Shown piece by piece: positions 53,158 through 63,483 of a stretch of 64,000 bases of DNA. Position 1 is the first letter of the stretch, and each line of letters opens with the position of its first letter. The stretch comes from Notospermus geniculatus (Eukaryota > Nemertea > Pilidiophora > Heteronemertea > Lineidae), in the NCBI GenBank assembly GCA_002633025.1, contig NMRB01000310.1, positions 291,373 through 355,372 of the forward strand, written 5' to 3'. A model generated the notes under the pieces. It saw only the letters and a list, made by a program, of their open reading frames with translations. It did no database searches and had not been told where the DNA came from. Position numbers and translations under genes: made by a program.

Positions 53158-53514
53158 TCAGTTCAAGTTCTTCATGGACTTAGCCTGCCTCACTGGATCT
53201 ATCAGTGAAAGCAGCTCTGGACAATTTGTGACGAACTTTGCCAGCTCAAGACCACCACATTCAAACATTTCAAAGATCTGCAACACAATGATTCTGGCAG
53301 CCTCATAATCACATGACCTGATGACATCATCCACATACGAGTGTCTCAATCCTGTTTTGACAACTTCAGGATGAAACAGTTCCGCGTTATCAGTGCAAGC
53401 ACGCTTCATTGCATAGCCTGTGTTTCCTGGAGAATGCACACCACCAAAGAAGTTGTGAGGTAGCTGATACTCCTCAATCTCACCATTGATATCATCGTTC
53501 TCAAACCACACGAA
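53158..53514 (-). pseudogene. Pao RT middle part, cut off by a TGA and a frameshift
   Basis: It carries the RT active-site motif SYVDD and the flanking Pao pattern (LPHNFFGGVHSPGN...YAMK). It is in the same frame as the upstream polypeptide but separated by TGA at 53515-53517, at a position where relatives usually have Arg, which suggests a CGA to TGA transition. Downstream it stops at 53158, where pol continues in another frame. Confidence 0.8.
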
Positions 53515-55488
53515 TCACAGCAGATTCCAGTATTCAGGGGGAACAAACACCTGACTGAACATGCTGTTGACATCGGCTTGGAAAGCGACTTCACCCCCGA
53601 ATCTGAACCTGAGTAACACTCCTAGCAAACTGTTAATATTGTCCTCTCCAGAATAGACATGATCATTCAAGCACGTGTTCTCATATTTTGCCGCAGCGTC
53701 CCACACGACCCTAAGCTCTCCTGGCTTAGCTGGGTGGTAGACGTGATGGAATGGAATATAGTTCACTGGTTCCCTTGTCACAATTTCATCCCTCGGGATT
53801 CTCCTGATGTATCCCTTTCGTCTATACTCCGCGAAGATATCCTTGTATGCCTGGTACTCCGTTTTGTCAGCGCCTTCACACACAGGTTTCTGCTTAGCAA
53901 GCTTCTGTTTCACTGACATTAGTCTTTTCACAGCAAGGTCCCTATTGTTCGGTATGCTTGTGATAGTGTCCTTCACAGGAATTGGCACATAATAGTGTCC
54001 ATCGCAAAGATAAGTTCCCTGCTCAAGAACCCTTCTAACTCTCAAATCATCAGCTGACATTGGCTTATCAAAGTCATACTTTGTCCCTGCATACTCAAAC
54101 TCTGCAAGATTCATCAATCTCTGAGTCAGTTCATCCGGACTACGGCATACGGTCGTGAAGTGACAGCTGAGTTCTCCGTGTGGAATTCCACCGAGCAATG
54201 TCCAACCCCATTTATACTTCACAGCAACTGGGTCACCACGATTCGGTCCTGCTTTCCAGTCTAACTGCTTGTGTGCCTCTGGCACATTACTGCCAACTAG
54301 AACTTTCACCCTATCGCTAGGAACAGTAGAAATCTCAATGCCAGCAAGGTGATCATATTTTGACCATGTATCACTTTTCGGAATGTGCCTATTTCCCATT
54401 GGAAGCTTTTCCCATGAATAAACTTCCTCCAGTCTGATGGGCTCACAACAATCCTCATCAAGACCAGAAACATCCAACTGAATGACTGTACTCAAGCCAT
54501 CCTGAGTTCCATGCAAAGTGTTCAATGCAATTCTTTCATCACAATGTTCAATTCCTAGTTCATCGAGCAAACTCCGTTCACAGAAACATGCGGCAGAATA
54601 TGTGTCAACTCCAGCCCGCGTTCTAACTTCCTTACCAGTCAGAAGAGACTTCACCTGAACTGGGAACGCTGGGAAATACACTTCTGAATCCGACTTTCCA
54701 GCCACACAAGCGTTATCCACTCCTGTTTTCGATGACTCCACTTCGTCAAAATGCAATATCGTATGATGTTTGCGCGTAGCCTTACAGTTCTTGACCTTGC
54801 AAACCTTAGGTAGCGGACACTTGGAGACATGATGGTTAGGTTCTAATTTCTTATCACTGTTCAGACAATTGAAGCACAAATTTGACTTTCTCACAATGCT
54901 AACTCTTTCCTTCCACGGTTTTGCCTTCAACACCTGACAATTCCAAATTTCATGAGATCCATTCGAACAGACTTTGCATTCACCTTGATTCGACTGACCT
55001 TGAGTGTTAGAGTTCTGCTGACCATTCGACTTTGAACCCTTGTGACCGTTTGAACTATTCTTATCTTTAGAGCTTGACACGTAATAATTCCCTTTGCCAA
55101 CATTCTGATTCTGACCTTGAATTCCAGACTTCCGAGGTCCACCACCGCTGTGGTGAGTAGAGCTGTGTGCAGCCTGACTTTGACTGCGTTTGTCCAATAA
55201 CACAGCAAATTGTGAATCATTCATCTCCTTTGAGGTTCGTTTGACAAAGTCCACAACATCCTTGAAGTTCACTTCCCTTCCTTGATCTCGAATCCTTCCT
55301 GCTCGCTTGAGCCATGACCTCCTGTCGTGAAGCGGCAACTTAGAAACGACATCCACCAAATAGTTCGGATGATCGAGCGCTGCATCCTTCCCAATACTAC
55401 GAACCGAAAGATGAGCGGACTCCAGAAGCTCTGCATACTTTGCCATCTCTTGCCTTTGACCTGGCCTTATTTCTGCAACCTCACTCAA
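53515..55488 (-). CDS. Pao gag C-terminus, protease-like region and RT N-terminus
   Basis: A 657-codon frame whose first codon is TTG and which overlaps the gag frame, so it is probably the shifted continuation of gag. Order: rest of the gag domain (about 1-110), a Gln/Ser/Gly/Asn-rich linker, Cys/His knuckles (C-x2-C...CFNC, about 195-245), a DUF1758-type aspartic-protease-like region (about 270-400) where the usual DTGS/DSGA is VDTYS, and the RT fingers (HHVYHPAKPGELRVVWD) ending in QADVNSMFSQV. It terminates at the premature TGA. Confidence 0.85.
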   Translation of the reverse strand: MSEVAEIRPGQRQEMAKYAELLESAHLSVRSIGKDAALDHPNYLVDVVSKLPLHDRRSWLKRAGRIRDQGREVNFKDVVDFVKRTSKEMNDSQFAVLLDKRSQSQAAHSSTHHSGGGPRKSGIQGQNQNVGKGNYYVSSSKDKNSSNGHKGSKSNGQQNSNTQGQSNQGECKVCSNGSHEIWNCQVLKAKPWKERVSIVRKSNLCFNCLNSDKKLEPNHHVSKCPLPKVCKVKNCKATRKHHTILHFDEVESSKTGVDNACVAGKSDSEVYFPAFPVQVKSLLTGKEVRTRAGVDTYSAACFCERSLLDELGIEHCDERIALNTLHGTQDGLSTVIQLDVSGLDEDCCEPIRLEEVYSWEKLPMGNRHIPKSDTWSKYDHLAGIEISTVPSDRVKVLVGSNVPEAHKQLDWKAGPNRGDPVAVKYKWGWTLLGGIPHGELSCHFTTVCRSPDELTQRLMNLAEFEYAGTKYDFDKPMSADDLRVRRVLEQGTYLCDGHYYVPIPVKDTITSIPNNRDLAVKRLMSVKQKLAKQKPVCEGADKTEYQAYKDIFAEYRRKGYIRRIPRDEIVTREPVNYIPFHHVYHPAKPGELRVVWDAAAKYENTCLNDHVYSGEDNINSLLGVLLRFRFGGEVAFQADVNSMFSQVFVPPEYWNLL

Positions 55489-56820
55489 TTTTCTATGAAA
55501 CTCTTCTGGGTCACCAAGTGTGGTTGACCAAACAGTCTATACAGTTCTTCACAAGCCTCCTTATATGCACTATCAAGAGGAAGCATATCATATTTCCGAA
55601 TAGCGTCACCTGCCTTTCCTGAACAATACTTCCTGAGGTTCTGAAACCTTTCACCAAGATCGTTTGTCCTCGATTCAACATTCGCCTTGAACGCACTAAC
55701 GAATCTGGGATAGTCCAATGGATCCCCGTTAAAACCTTTCAAGTCCGGTTTCGGTAACTCCAATCGTGTTTGCAAACATCTGAGATGATCAACAACCGCG
55801 TTCATTGCTGCCACGTGAGCATCAGCACTATCAGTATGACTGGTAGACGACTTGTTCCCACCAGAGTCACCTGAGCTATCCGTATTAGAATCTGAGGGAA
55901 TCTGACCCACTACAGTTCCAATACTACTTGTCTCTCCACTATTTTGACAGTTCCCCAAAGATCTACCCATTTGCACTGACACAACAGATGGAGTCGGTAA
56001 CTGACAGTTAATGTTCGAATCCGGGGGTGGCTGACCCACCACGGTTCTAACTCCAAAACCAGTATCCTGATCACCATTCGCAACAACTGACTGAGACTGC
56101 AAGTTCACATTGGTGTCCATGTTCGAATCCGGGAGTACATCACCCACCACGGTTCTCACATTTCCACTCTCCTGACTATTCATCCCAACAGCTGGATTCA
56201 CTAACTGAGAGTTCATAACATCTGGGGGCAACTGACCCACCACAGTGTTACCACAAACATCAATACCATTTCGAACTTCCAAATTTCCAACAAGATCACC
56301 AGGGGGCATTTCAACCTCCCTTGTCAACTCGGCAATGTCAACTTGATCTGTCCGAGGCACCAACAAGCTGGCACCCAGTCCCCACATAGGGTCATCGATA
56401 TTTCCTTCGAACTGATCACATTTATTTATCAAGCCCATGTCCAAATCATCAAAGTCTCCAGCACGAGAGTCAGCATCCTCATCGGCATACTGTCCCTCCA
56501 ATTCAATTTGTTTTTCGGCAACTCGAACATCAATATCAAGCAATGCAGCCTCTTTCTCAGCCTCGATCCTATTCTTTTCCAATTTCATTTGCATCAACAT
56601 TCGTTCCTGTTCTGCTCTCATCTCAGCTTCCTTCAACTTCTGTGCAGCCAAAATCTCCGCCCGTTTCTTCTCTGCATCAGCCTTTACTTTCTCAAGCAAC
56701 AGAGTCCTGTTTAACCTACTCCTAGCACTGCTTCTTGATGACAAACTGCCGTGACTGCTTGGTAGCTCACAGTCACGTGCGCTTACACTCCCGTACTTAC
56801 CGCCGTGCATTTCACTCATT
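55485..56820 (-). CDS. Pao gag N-terminus (coiled coil + DUF1759-type)
   Basis: Starts at ATG 56820 (the frame is open a little further upstream, from GTG 56840). After a Ser-rich start comes a Lys/Glu-rich coiled coil (about 45-105), a long linker with repeated 'VVGQ.P.DSN' segments (about 150-320), and a DUF1759-type gag domain (LPKPDLKGFNGDPLDYPRF) that is cut by a stop at 55485; the homology continues in the overlapping frame. The linker repeats (GTVVGQIPSDSN and similar, four or five times) look like an internal expansion. Confidence 0.85.
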
Positions 56821-56854
56821 TTGTACACACTCGACGGCACTCAATAGTTTTGAC

Positions 56855-57151
56855 TGAAAGTTTTTGCACATTTCAACATGCTCCTGCTGATTCTTTTGGT
56901 TTGGTATAATAGTGAACGCACAGTTCATTTCACTGTTCTTTTATTCATCCTTTGATTCATGTATTTACAGACTTCGGGACTGTGGTCAAAACTATTTTGG
57001 CCTCCAAAACCATACGAAAATATCTACAAATTTACAATGACAATCTGACAGCAAGCACATTGTTTTTCTTGTTTTCGTCGTTGTCACTACCTGACTCTGC
57101 ACCGATTCTGTCATCACCGGCCTAAGACTACTGCTGCTCCCGGAACAAACA
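56855..57151 (-). repeat. 5' LTR of the BEL/Pao element
   Basis: 297 bp, three differences from the 3' LTR (near positions 81, 256 and 287 of the repeat). Followed by GTCGG. Confidence 0.93.
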
Positions 57152-57232
57152 GTCGGTACTTACAGAAACCGTCTGGCATCTCTGCTGCACAGAATTTTTC
57201 TGTAACATTACAGAAATTTTTTTTACAGTGTG

Positions 57233-58400
57233 CTTGGAAGTGATGAACGGACACCACTAACAGCGCGCTAAAGGAGGTCCCGACCACCTATAGTGAAACA
57301 GCTTTGCGGCGCCTATCTGTGACGTCATTGACAGCCTAACAACGTTTCTATTCGGTGTTCCTATCAATGCAGGTGTAAAGTTTTTCAGTGTGGGCCCTTT
57401 AAGTGTGGTTCTTATTGTTCGGAACATACTGGGAAACAGACTCGCTGTTTCTCTGTGTGTCGCTCATTGTCAAGTCGCCACTTATTCCGTCAGTCTATTG
57501 TACTGTCACACTGGCTCACGGGCCTCACTGAAAAACGTTACACCGGTAGCTACCAGAGTTTCTATTCGGGGATAGTACCTATTGGCATTTGGCCTATACC
57601 TCCGGTAGGCATTGATAGCGGTATCGGAGTTTCGATTCGGTCGGCCCAGGTAAATATCTCAAAGCATTGCAAAAATACAGCAATTTGAAAATGAGGAGTC
57701 AAAATCTGTTGTGCAGGAATCATGCAATTATCCTGGTGCCAGACATGAAAGTAATGGTGCCGATATGTCCAACTGATACGACATGTGGGAGTCAATTCAT
57801 AATTGCTGCCAAAAATACGTGGACAGCGAGACTCTTCTGCATTCATTTCATTAAAACAAATCAACCATGAAAAGGGCAGTGTATCGGGTTTTCAGCATGG
57901 TGTTTGGTGATAGTGATCGGGCAGTTAAGGACGGACGAGAAGCCTCAATAACTTCCCGATCATCCCACAAGATCATGAGGCGGGTGAGAGTTGATGGTTG
58001 ATGGTGACAATGTAAACGTTTGATGTCATGTCATAGGATGACGATTGGATGGATTTAATTTAAACATATTTTATTCCAAAATAAATAAGGAAAAGGATTG
58101 GACGTAAGTTCGAAGAACTTATTAATGTCCTCTCCTCATACAAAAGGAAATTAATGTTTCCCATTGGAGGACACAGGGATAAACCAAAGTGTTTATCCCT
58201 GTTCTCCTCCACTGGGTCACATTTACAAAGATGGCGACAGAATAAAATACAGGATGTAGAAAACAAAGTGTGCGCTTGTAAGTGACAACAAAATACTGAT
58301 GGTGGTATTTTAAATAACGAAATGGGTATAGATAATAGAGAAATTTCAGATGCTACAGTCACACTTCCAACATACCAAGGACAGCCAACAGAAAGCACAC
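57233..58400. other. Intergenic with a decayed inverted repeat
   Basis: 57370-57396 ('ggtgtaaagtttttcagtgt') and 57520-57546 are inverted, a probable MITE of about 175 bp. 57960-58000 shares 'gaggcgggtgag.gttgat' with 22510-22540. No gene. Confidence 0.5.
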
Positions 58401-58424
58401 TTCAAGATTGACACCCAAAATGAT

Positions 58425-58592
58425 ATAAAAGGAAACGCCGCCCCCCAGACCCCGCAAACTCCCGACCCCAACCAGGGCCCTCCTCAGGCCGGCACCCTCA
58501 AGTCGACCTACCAGAAGTGTAAAGACATCACCTGAAGAAAACCCCGATCGGGGCCAAAAACCCGCAAGACCCCGGAGACGACGTCTCCTTCG
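58425..58592. repeat. Inverted pair of the dispersed gacccc/ggggtc motif, strongly T-to-C shifted
   Basis: A - oriented copy (58430-58500) and a + oriented copy (58528-58590) face each other. Against the other copies in this window, most differences in both are T to C on the + strand (about 18 by eye, with no C to T). See findings. Confidence 0.6.
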
Positions 58593-58629
58593 ATATCCAA
58601 CATACCGGTACCAAAGATGTCACAAAACT

Positions 58630-59365
58630 TTAAGAGTGACCTGCCACAACAATATTAAACCTGTTGGTTTGTGTGATGTACTTCTGTACTGAGTTCATAA
58701 TTAATACGTTTTCTTCTAATGTAAACTGAGGATTACCACGCAAAAGAATATCTAAGTCTAGATTTGGGACCCAAATTAAGTTTCGAAAAAGGGCAGCTCT
58801 TGGTCTGTTATGTAGAGGACAATTCAATAGAAAGTGGTTGGTGTCTTCAAAGGGTGCACCACACCTACAGGATGCGTTTTCACATAAATTACAGGAAAAA
58901 GATGACCATTCAGTGCGCTGCTATCATTTCGCAATCTGCTTAAGTACACTGATGCTATTCTATCACCAGCACTAAGCCATATGGGTGGACAAGGTGTATA
59001 CATTTCCCGCTTTAAAGCACTTTTAAAAGTAGGGAGAGTTTGTAAATTCCTTATTCGTATTGAGGTACCATTCCATAAGTTTATCCCTTTAATTACAAAA
59101 GAATTGATGGATAATTCTCTACGAGCCATAGGTGTCACAATATTATTTCTGTTCCGTAGGAAATAGTTTTGAGCTTGCCCAACAAGTGGGGGGAAAATTT
59201 CTGTTATAAAATCAGGAGCCAGATCATTCATAATTTTGTACATCACACAAAGGATATGATTTTTACGTCGAGTGGCAAGAGTTTGCCATCCCGTTTCCCT
59301 ATACAGTGATTCTCGTGAAGTATATAATGTCAGTCCAGTAACAATTCTTGCAGCTGCAAGTTGTA
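58630..59365 (-). pseudogene. LINE reverse-transcriptase ORF2 C-terminal fragment
   Basis: On the - strand the translation shows the conserved post-RT region of Jockey/CR1-like LINEs: AAARIVTGL, then CVMYKIMNDLAPDFITEIFPP, then NNIVTPMARRELSI.SF..G..LWN, and a terminal Cys/His motif (CSCGAPFEDTNHFLLNCPLH). The frame 58824-59246 and the last piece 58630-58827 are offset by one frameshift near 58825. The palm domain would lie beyond the gap at 59366. Such fragments are 5'-truncated copies. Confidence 0.8.
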
Positions 59366-59445
59366 NNNNNNNNNNNNNNNNNNNNNNNNNNNNNNNNNNN
59401 NNNNNNNNNNNNNNNNNNNNNNNNNNNNNNNNNNNNNNNNNNNNN
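59366..59445. other. Assembly gap (80 N)
   Basis: The gap interrupts the LINE fragment and is followed by a C-rich run (59446-59495). Confidence 0.95.
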
Positions 59446-59577
59446 CCCCCCGCCTCTGCCCTGCCCCACCCCTGCCCCTGCCCCCTCCCTCCATCTGGAG
59501 ATGACCTCCCAATGTCGCCCCATCACCACCCTAATCGACTTTTATCTCACAACACATCCGCTGCCGAACCCATCCAA

Positions 59578-59772
59578 TGGACTAGTCAACTTCGGACGAG
59601 TGGGCCTTCGATTTAGTGCACCATCGGACTAGTGAACCTTCGGACTTGTGGACCTTCGGACTAGTGAACCTTCGGACCAGTGAACCTTAATTTTCGGACT
59701 ACTGAACCTTCGGACTAGTGAACCTTCTAACTAATGAACCTTCGGACTACTGAACCTTCGGACTAGTGAACC
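59578..59772. repeat. 16-bp minisatellite AACCTTCGGACTAGTG
   Basis: About ten units, some with one to five extra or changed bases, lie just beyond the 3' end of the Fic-motif ORF. Confidence 0.85.
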
Positions 59773-60214
59773 CTTCTCTTGATGTAAGTATCATAGCTGG
59801 AAATCCGCATAGGTTTGTACGCGTAGGCATAAAGTAACTGGGCTAGTCTTCCATTACCGTCATAGAATATGTGTAAATTGATAGCGCAGAGAAGTTTACA
59901 AGCAGCATGCTTCGGTCTCCTGTTGTATAACAGATCAGAATTGTAGAGGTCTATCACGCACTGTAATGCTGTTTCAGCTAATTGCGTATTACTATAGTAC
60001 GGGTACATGTAAAGTCCACCTTTGAAAGTCGTATACCTTGCTAATTGACTAGGTGTTCCTCCACGGTCAGACCCCATCAGAATTTCATGTGCTGGGTATA
60101 TTATTTCTATGTCCAACAGTCGACTCTTAAACTACTCACGTAATCCCATGCCTGATAAACACGAGTTTGTTCATTGATGTCAGAAATTCCTTCTGCCTGA
60201 ATAAGAGCATCCAT
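59763..60214 (-). pseudogene. Fic-motif protein, one frameshift
   Basis: An ATG at 60214 opens MDALIQAEGISDINEQTRVY in one frame, which reads into a stop near 60105. The frame 60116-59763 continues with the Fic-like helices and the signature HIFYDGNGRLAQLL (HxFxDGNGRxxR with the last Arg not matched), including the catalytic His. A single missing base near 60108 explains the break. Fic proteins AMPylate or otherwise modify hydroxyl groups on target proteins. At about 150 codons it is compact and intronless. A - strand TATAAATA at 60403-60410 could drive it. Most animals have one longer FICD with TPR repeats, which this is not. Confidence 0.6.
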
Positions 60215-60402
60215 TTTTTATATGCTTCTGTCTTTTCCAGTACCGGTAACGTTTGAAATCGTAAAACATCTCTCTACAATCATAGTATATTTCTCTACAG
60301 ATAAAGTAGTAGTATAAAACAGCCACAATCATGATTGTACCCTCAACACAGTGCTGACGTCGTCTGATAGAACTTTATGCTTGTGATAGAAATAGCTCGG
60401 CC

Positions 60403-60410
60403 TATTTATA
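60403..60410 (-). promoter_or_regulatory. TATA box candidate for the Fic-motif ORF
   Basis: TATAAATA on the - strand, about 190 bases upstream of the ATG at 60214. Confidence 0.35.
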
Positions 60411-60416
60411 GAACTA

Positions 60417-60770
60417 TCACCAGCGGTATTCTTACACTTGGATGGTAATGACCTGTGTCATTGAAATTATTGTTTGCCAAAAAAGAGTTGCCACCGGTAA
60501 CAACAATACCATCTGCGCCATCAAACGGGGAGTCTACAGCCGTGAGTTGGTATAAATAATACCCACAACTGGCATTTGACAATCAACATGAACACTAACA
60601 GAACCCGACTGGTATGCCACCTGATCACCCGTGGTATTCTTACCATCCTCCACTGGATGTGTTTCAAAGGAATAACACCTTAGAAAGTTTTCCTCTGGTA
60701 GCAACAATACCATCCGCACATTCAAACGATGGTCACAACCGTCTGCGAGTATGGTATAAGTACTGGTAAT
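60417..60770. repeat. Tandem duplication of a TATA-containing promoter-like segment
   Basis: Two units (60417-60565; 60626-60770; offset about 209) share 'ggtattcttac', 'gnaacaacaataccat(c/c)', 'ttcaaacg' and a TATA element (TATAAATA at 60551; TATAAG at 60755). A further 'atcagtggtattcttaccc' is at 62257. The second unit directly precedes the ATG at 60800. Confidence 0.6.
60755..60760 (+). promoter_or_regulatory. TATA box candidate for the 60800 gene
   Basis: GGTATAAGTA about 45 bases before the ATG at 60800; an unusually short 5' leader would result. Confidence 0.4.
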
Positions 60771-60799
60771 ATTCCCTCTCTCGTCATTCATTCACAAAG

Positions 60800-61515
60800 A
60801 TGGCAGGGACCAATACCGACACTCCACTAGACATTTTCGCTACACTGCGATATTTGTACAACAATCTACAAAAAGATGCTAGTTTTTGTGATACAAAAGA
60901 TGGCTTCAGACCAATGAAAGTCGTCGTGCTCGGAAAAATGGCATTTGACAATCTGGCGGTGAATACGTTATCGCCGATTCGAGAAAATCAACTCGTTTGC
61001 ACACGTTCGAGTGTACTCTACATTATGAGCATCACTGTTCATGATGACTACACATCGAACGAAATGGAACTGGCAGATTTGAAAGACATCTTGAGAGACG
61101 TCCAGCAAGTTGAATGTAAGACACTGGAAGGTGCATTGAATCACATCAAAAACGCAAAGACAGTCATCTTTGAGAGGACATTCTTAGACTTCAGGTGGTC
61201 GATAACCAATACGTTTCGAGGCATCTCTATCAAACACTCTTCCACGGAGCAATTCGTCGAAAACACTACTTCGACGAAGGAGACTGCACGGGAATCATAA
61301 TTGTCCCATTTGACATCAGCTATCCGGTTTCCATTCCCAAGGAAGATTCTATTTGGCTGGAACCCGACTGCGTATTGAAATACGTAACAGACAGAGAACG
61401 CCCCGTCACATTCTGCCGAGTTGGAGTGGACCCCGGTATGAAAAGAGAAATGCTGCTGACCTGTCAAATGGCTGGACTATTACAAGAAGATGCAGTACAC
61501 GTATTCTCTAAATAG
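60800..61515 (+). pseudogene. Unknown intronless gene broken by one frameshift
   Basis: The frame from ATG 60800 (caaagATGG) stays open to 61300. A second frame, open from about 61174 to the stop at 61515, has better protein character at its end (CTGIIIVPFDISYP, CRVGVDPGMKRE). The good parts of the two frames meet between about 61150 and 61195, so one indel is likely. The whole would be about 238 codons. N-terminal features: a helix LRYLYNNLQKD and a strand KVVVLG. No family is recognised. It has its own TATA element and an AATAAA at 61563. It lies head-to-head with the Fic-motif ORF. Confidence 0.5.
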
Positions 61516-61562
61516 TATTACATGTATTTTTCTATGTAGAAAAAGGTATGAAACTCATTTTC

Positions 61563-61568
61563 AATAAA
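61563..61568 (+). terminator. Polyadenylation signal AATAAA
   Basis: AATAAA 48 bases after the stop of the 60800-61515 gene, in 'ttcaataaattt'. Confidence 0.5.
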
Positions 61569-62596
61569 TTTACGTTTTCATTACCTATATCATGCCCGCT
61601 TGTCTACACTTTATTCCCTTGCCACCGTGGTGTTTGAGGTTTTTGCATTCCATACCAAAATATTCATGTATTCACCCCAGAAACGCCCCTCAGGTACATC
61701 GCAGGGTCACCCGGGAAAACTCCACACATGATGACAGATGGTTCTTGGGTGATTCCAATGGGTGAAATGAAACAGCCCCACTTCAGGTTCGGGTCGTCCG
61801 TTTGTGGTGGAACATGCGGGGTATTCAAGGCACTGAGGGAATATGTGCCCCTCGGAAGTATTTCTCCTTCCCAGGACACCAAGGAAAGTACCCGTGTACC
61901 TCATAAAATAGCTTGAAAACAACGAAGTTATCAAAGCGTGTAAAGTTTTTGATAAGAGAAGAAACTGCCTGTAAGTGTATGTTTCATATTGGAACAGTAA
62001 TTTGGTTTTTCGTAAAAGCTATTAGTGCCAAATTCTCACTCAAAATTGCAGATCAACTGTAACCAAGATCAGAAATGATTATTGTCTACAGGGGCCAGAA
62101 TCTTATGGATTTACAAATCAGAATATTCAAGCCCAGGATTTTTTATCCATAGAGAGTTTTGGAATTGGCCACTCTGTACATCTAATGGTGAATACCCCCA
62201 GAATACCCTTGACAGCAAAGCTGACTCCGCCCGATAACACTGTTGTAGATGAAATCATCAGTGGTATTCTTACCCATGCTTCTGGAAAATGCATCGCCCC
62301 GGTTTGTAAGATTGGCCCATACGCGATATGACAGAATTAGGCCTAGTGGGGGAGCTAGGGGTCGGCTTGTAATAACAAAATCCACAACACAAGAATTCAG
62401 GAAACGAAATCTATATTTGGTGCAAGTGCATACCTATCTGTGCACGAATATTTAGGTACCGGTACATGTATGCTTCCTGGCACGAACATAATTGATTTGC
62501 TCATAAGGATTTATGTAGACCATCGCCGTCGCCGATGTTGATGCCGTCGCCGATGTTGATGGTTATGCTGATGTTGATGCTGATGTTTGCTGATGC

Positions 62597-62682
62597 TGGT
62601 GCGAGTCCGATTGCCTAATGGGTTGAGCGTTGCGGTCGAGTGGTTTGCCATCGATGGTCTTGCGTTCGACTCCGGGTAGCTT
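62597..62682 (+). repeat. tRNA-like segment (weak A and B boxes)
   Basis: TTGCCTAATGGGTTGAG resembles an A box and GCGTTCGACTCCGGG a B box about 48 bases on. Stem pairing is poor, so it is probably a tRNA-derived SINE relic. Confidence 0.3.
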
Positions 62683-63006
62683 TTTCGTTTCTTTACACAG
62701 GTTTTCTCTGTTTGGAAGTAAGGACTCCTTATCCCGCTGTCCGAAACAAATATTCCCTCAGCAACTGCACTTTTACTGTTTGATCTGGACGTCACTTCGT
62801 GAATCTTTTCGCCATTAGGCTTGTATACACTTTTTGTTCTTGACTTAGTGGTGAAGCTCTTGATGCCGCTGGTCATGCCAATGTCCGTGTGAGTGTTTTT
62901 CTCTAAGATATGACGCAGGTGGGAATTACGCATGGCTATCACGGCGAATGGGCTGAACGTTCCGTGTTTGCTGACAACGCGACGGCGTTTCCTTCCTGCA
63001 TCCAGG

Positions 63007-63061
63007 CCTACCTGGGGTAGTGCGTCATTCCGTCGAACTACATACTTCTACCCCAGGCAGC
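63007..63061. repeat. Short hairpin 'cctacctggggtag'
   Basis: 'cctacctggggtag' (63007-) pairs with 'ctaccccaggcag' (-63061). Confidence 0.6.
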
Positions 63062-63483
63062 AATACCCACTACACACTGTTCAAGGTAGCTGTTCCATGT
63101 AGTTTACGTAACTCTCTGCTACTGTTTTTGAATTGGGTATTTTTTGATCAATAAAACTGTTAATTTCAAATAATACACATTGTAATTAAAGAAGATAATG
63201 TTCTCGACTTCGTCCTGTTTTGTTTTAGAAAAAAAACGTCAGTAATAATAAATATAAAACCAATAAATGAAAAAAGACGGCAAGAATGCGCGATAGATGA
63301 AATGGCCAAATTTGTAGCCAATCAGATTACGCGTTGCAGAAGCCCCTTGGATTGCAAGTCGCCATGACAGCTAGAGTAAAATGTACAGCATGTGTACAGT
63401 GCACTGCAATGGATAGAATCGCCATGGTCGAGTCAAGCAACTCAATTCTCGCGAAATGCTTGGATTTCGAGTAATTTTCTGAG

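Larger units (their letters stand above)
49844..57151 (-). mobile_element. BEL/Pao LTR retrotransposon, 7.3 kb
   Basis: Two 297-bp LTRs (TG...CA) bound a gag-pro-RT-RNase H-integrase region on the - strand. GTCGG is duplicated at 49839-49843 and 57152-57156. The LTRs differ at only three sites by eye (about 1%), so insertion is recent. The coding region has a frame change between gag parts (about 55490), an in-frame TGA in the RT (about 53515) and a frame change after the YVDD region (about 53165). Confidence 0.93.
49605..57232. mobile_element. Older 'cagaaattctgtgcagcag' inverted-repeat element, host of the LTR insertion
   Basis: Left arm 49625-49690 and right arm 57160-57232 are inverted ('tgcagcagagatgccagacg' in one, its complement in the other). 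The LTR element sits between them; with it removed, the element is roughly 300 bp. The right end TTTTTTTTACAGTG matches the CACTGTAAAAAA terminus at 46256. Confidence 0.65.
61569..63483. other. Intergenic with small repeats
   Basis: Contains a (gatgtt/gccgtc)n-like run (62523-62590), a tRNA-like segment (62597-62682) and a short hairpin (63007-63061). A 143-codon - frame at 62511-62942 mostly reads through this repeat and is not credited. Confidence 0.5.

Noticed and set aside
49844-57151. Gypsy/Copia or retroviral identity for the LTR element
   Set aside because: DUF1759-type gag, Pao-type RT/RNase H order and 5-bp duplication fit BEL/Pao; no envelope gene is seen between pol and the 3' LTR.
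46256-57232. One giant element with CACTGTAAAAAA ends
   Set aside because: The two ends are more simply separate members of one repeat family; several unrelated elements with their own duplications lie between, and no shared target duplication was found.
60534-60791. 85-codon - frame starting at an ATG
   Set aside because: It overlaps the duplicated promoter segment; the other copy of the duplication is not open in the same frame, so coding is unlikely.
62597-62682. Functional tRNA gene
   Set aside because: A and B boxes are weak and neither the T stem nor the acceptor stem pairs.
62511-62942. 143-codon - frame ending in His/Arg/Gln repeats
   Set aside because: The C-terminal third is a translated simple repeat, and the tRNA-like segment lies inside it.
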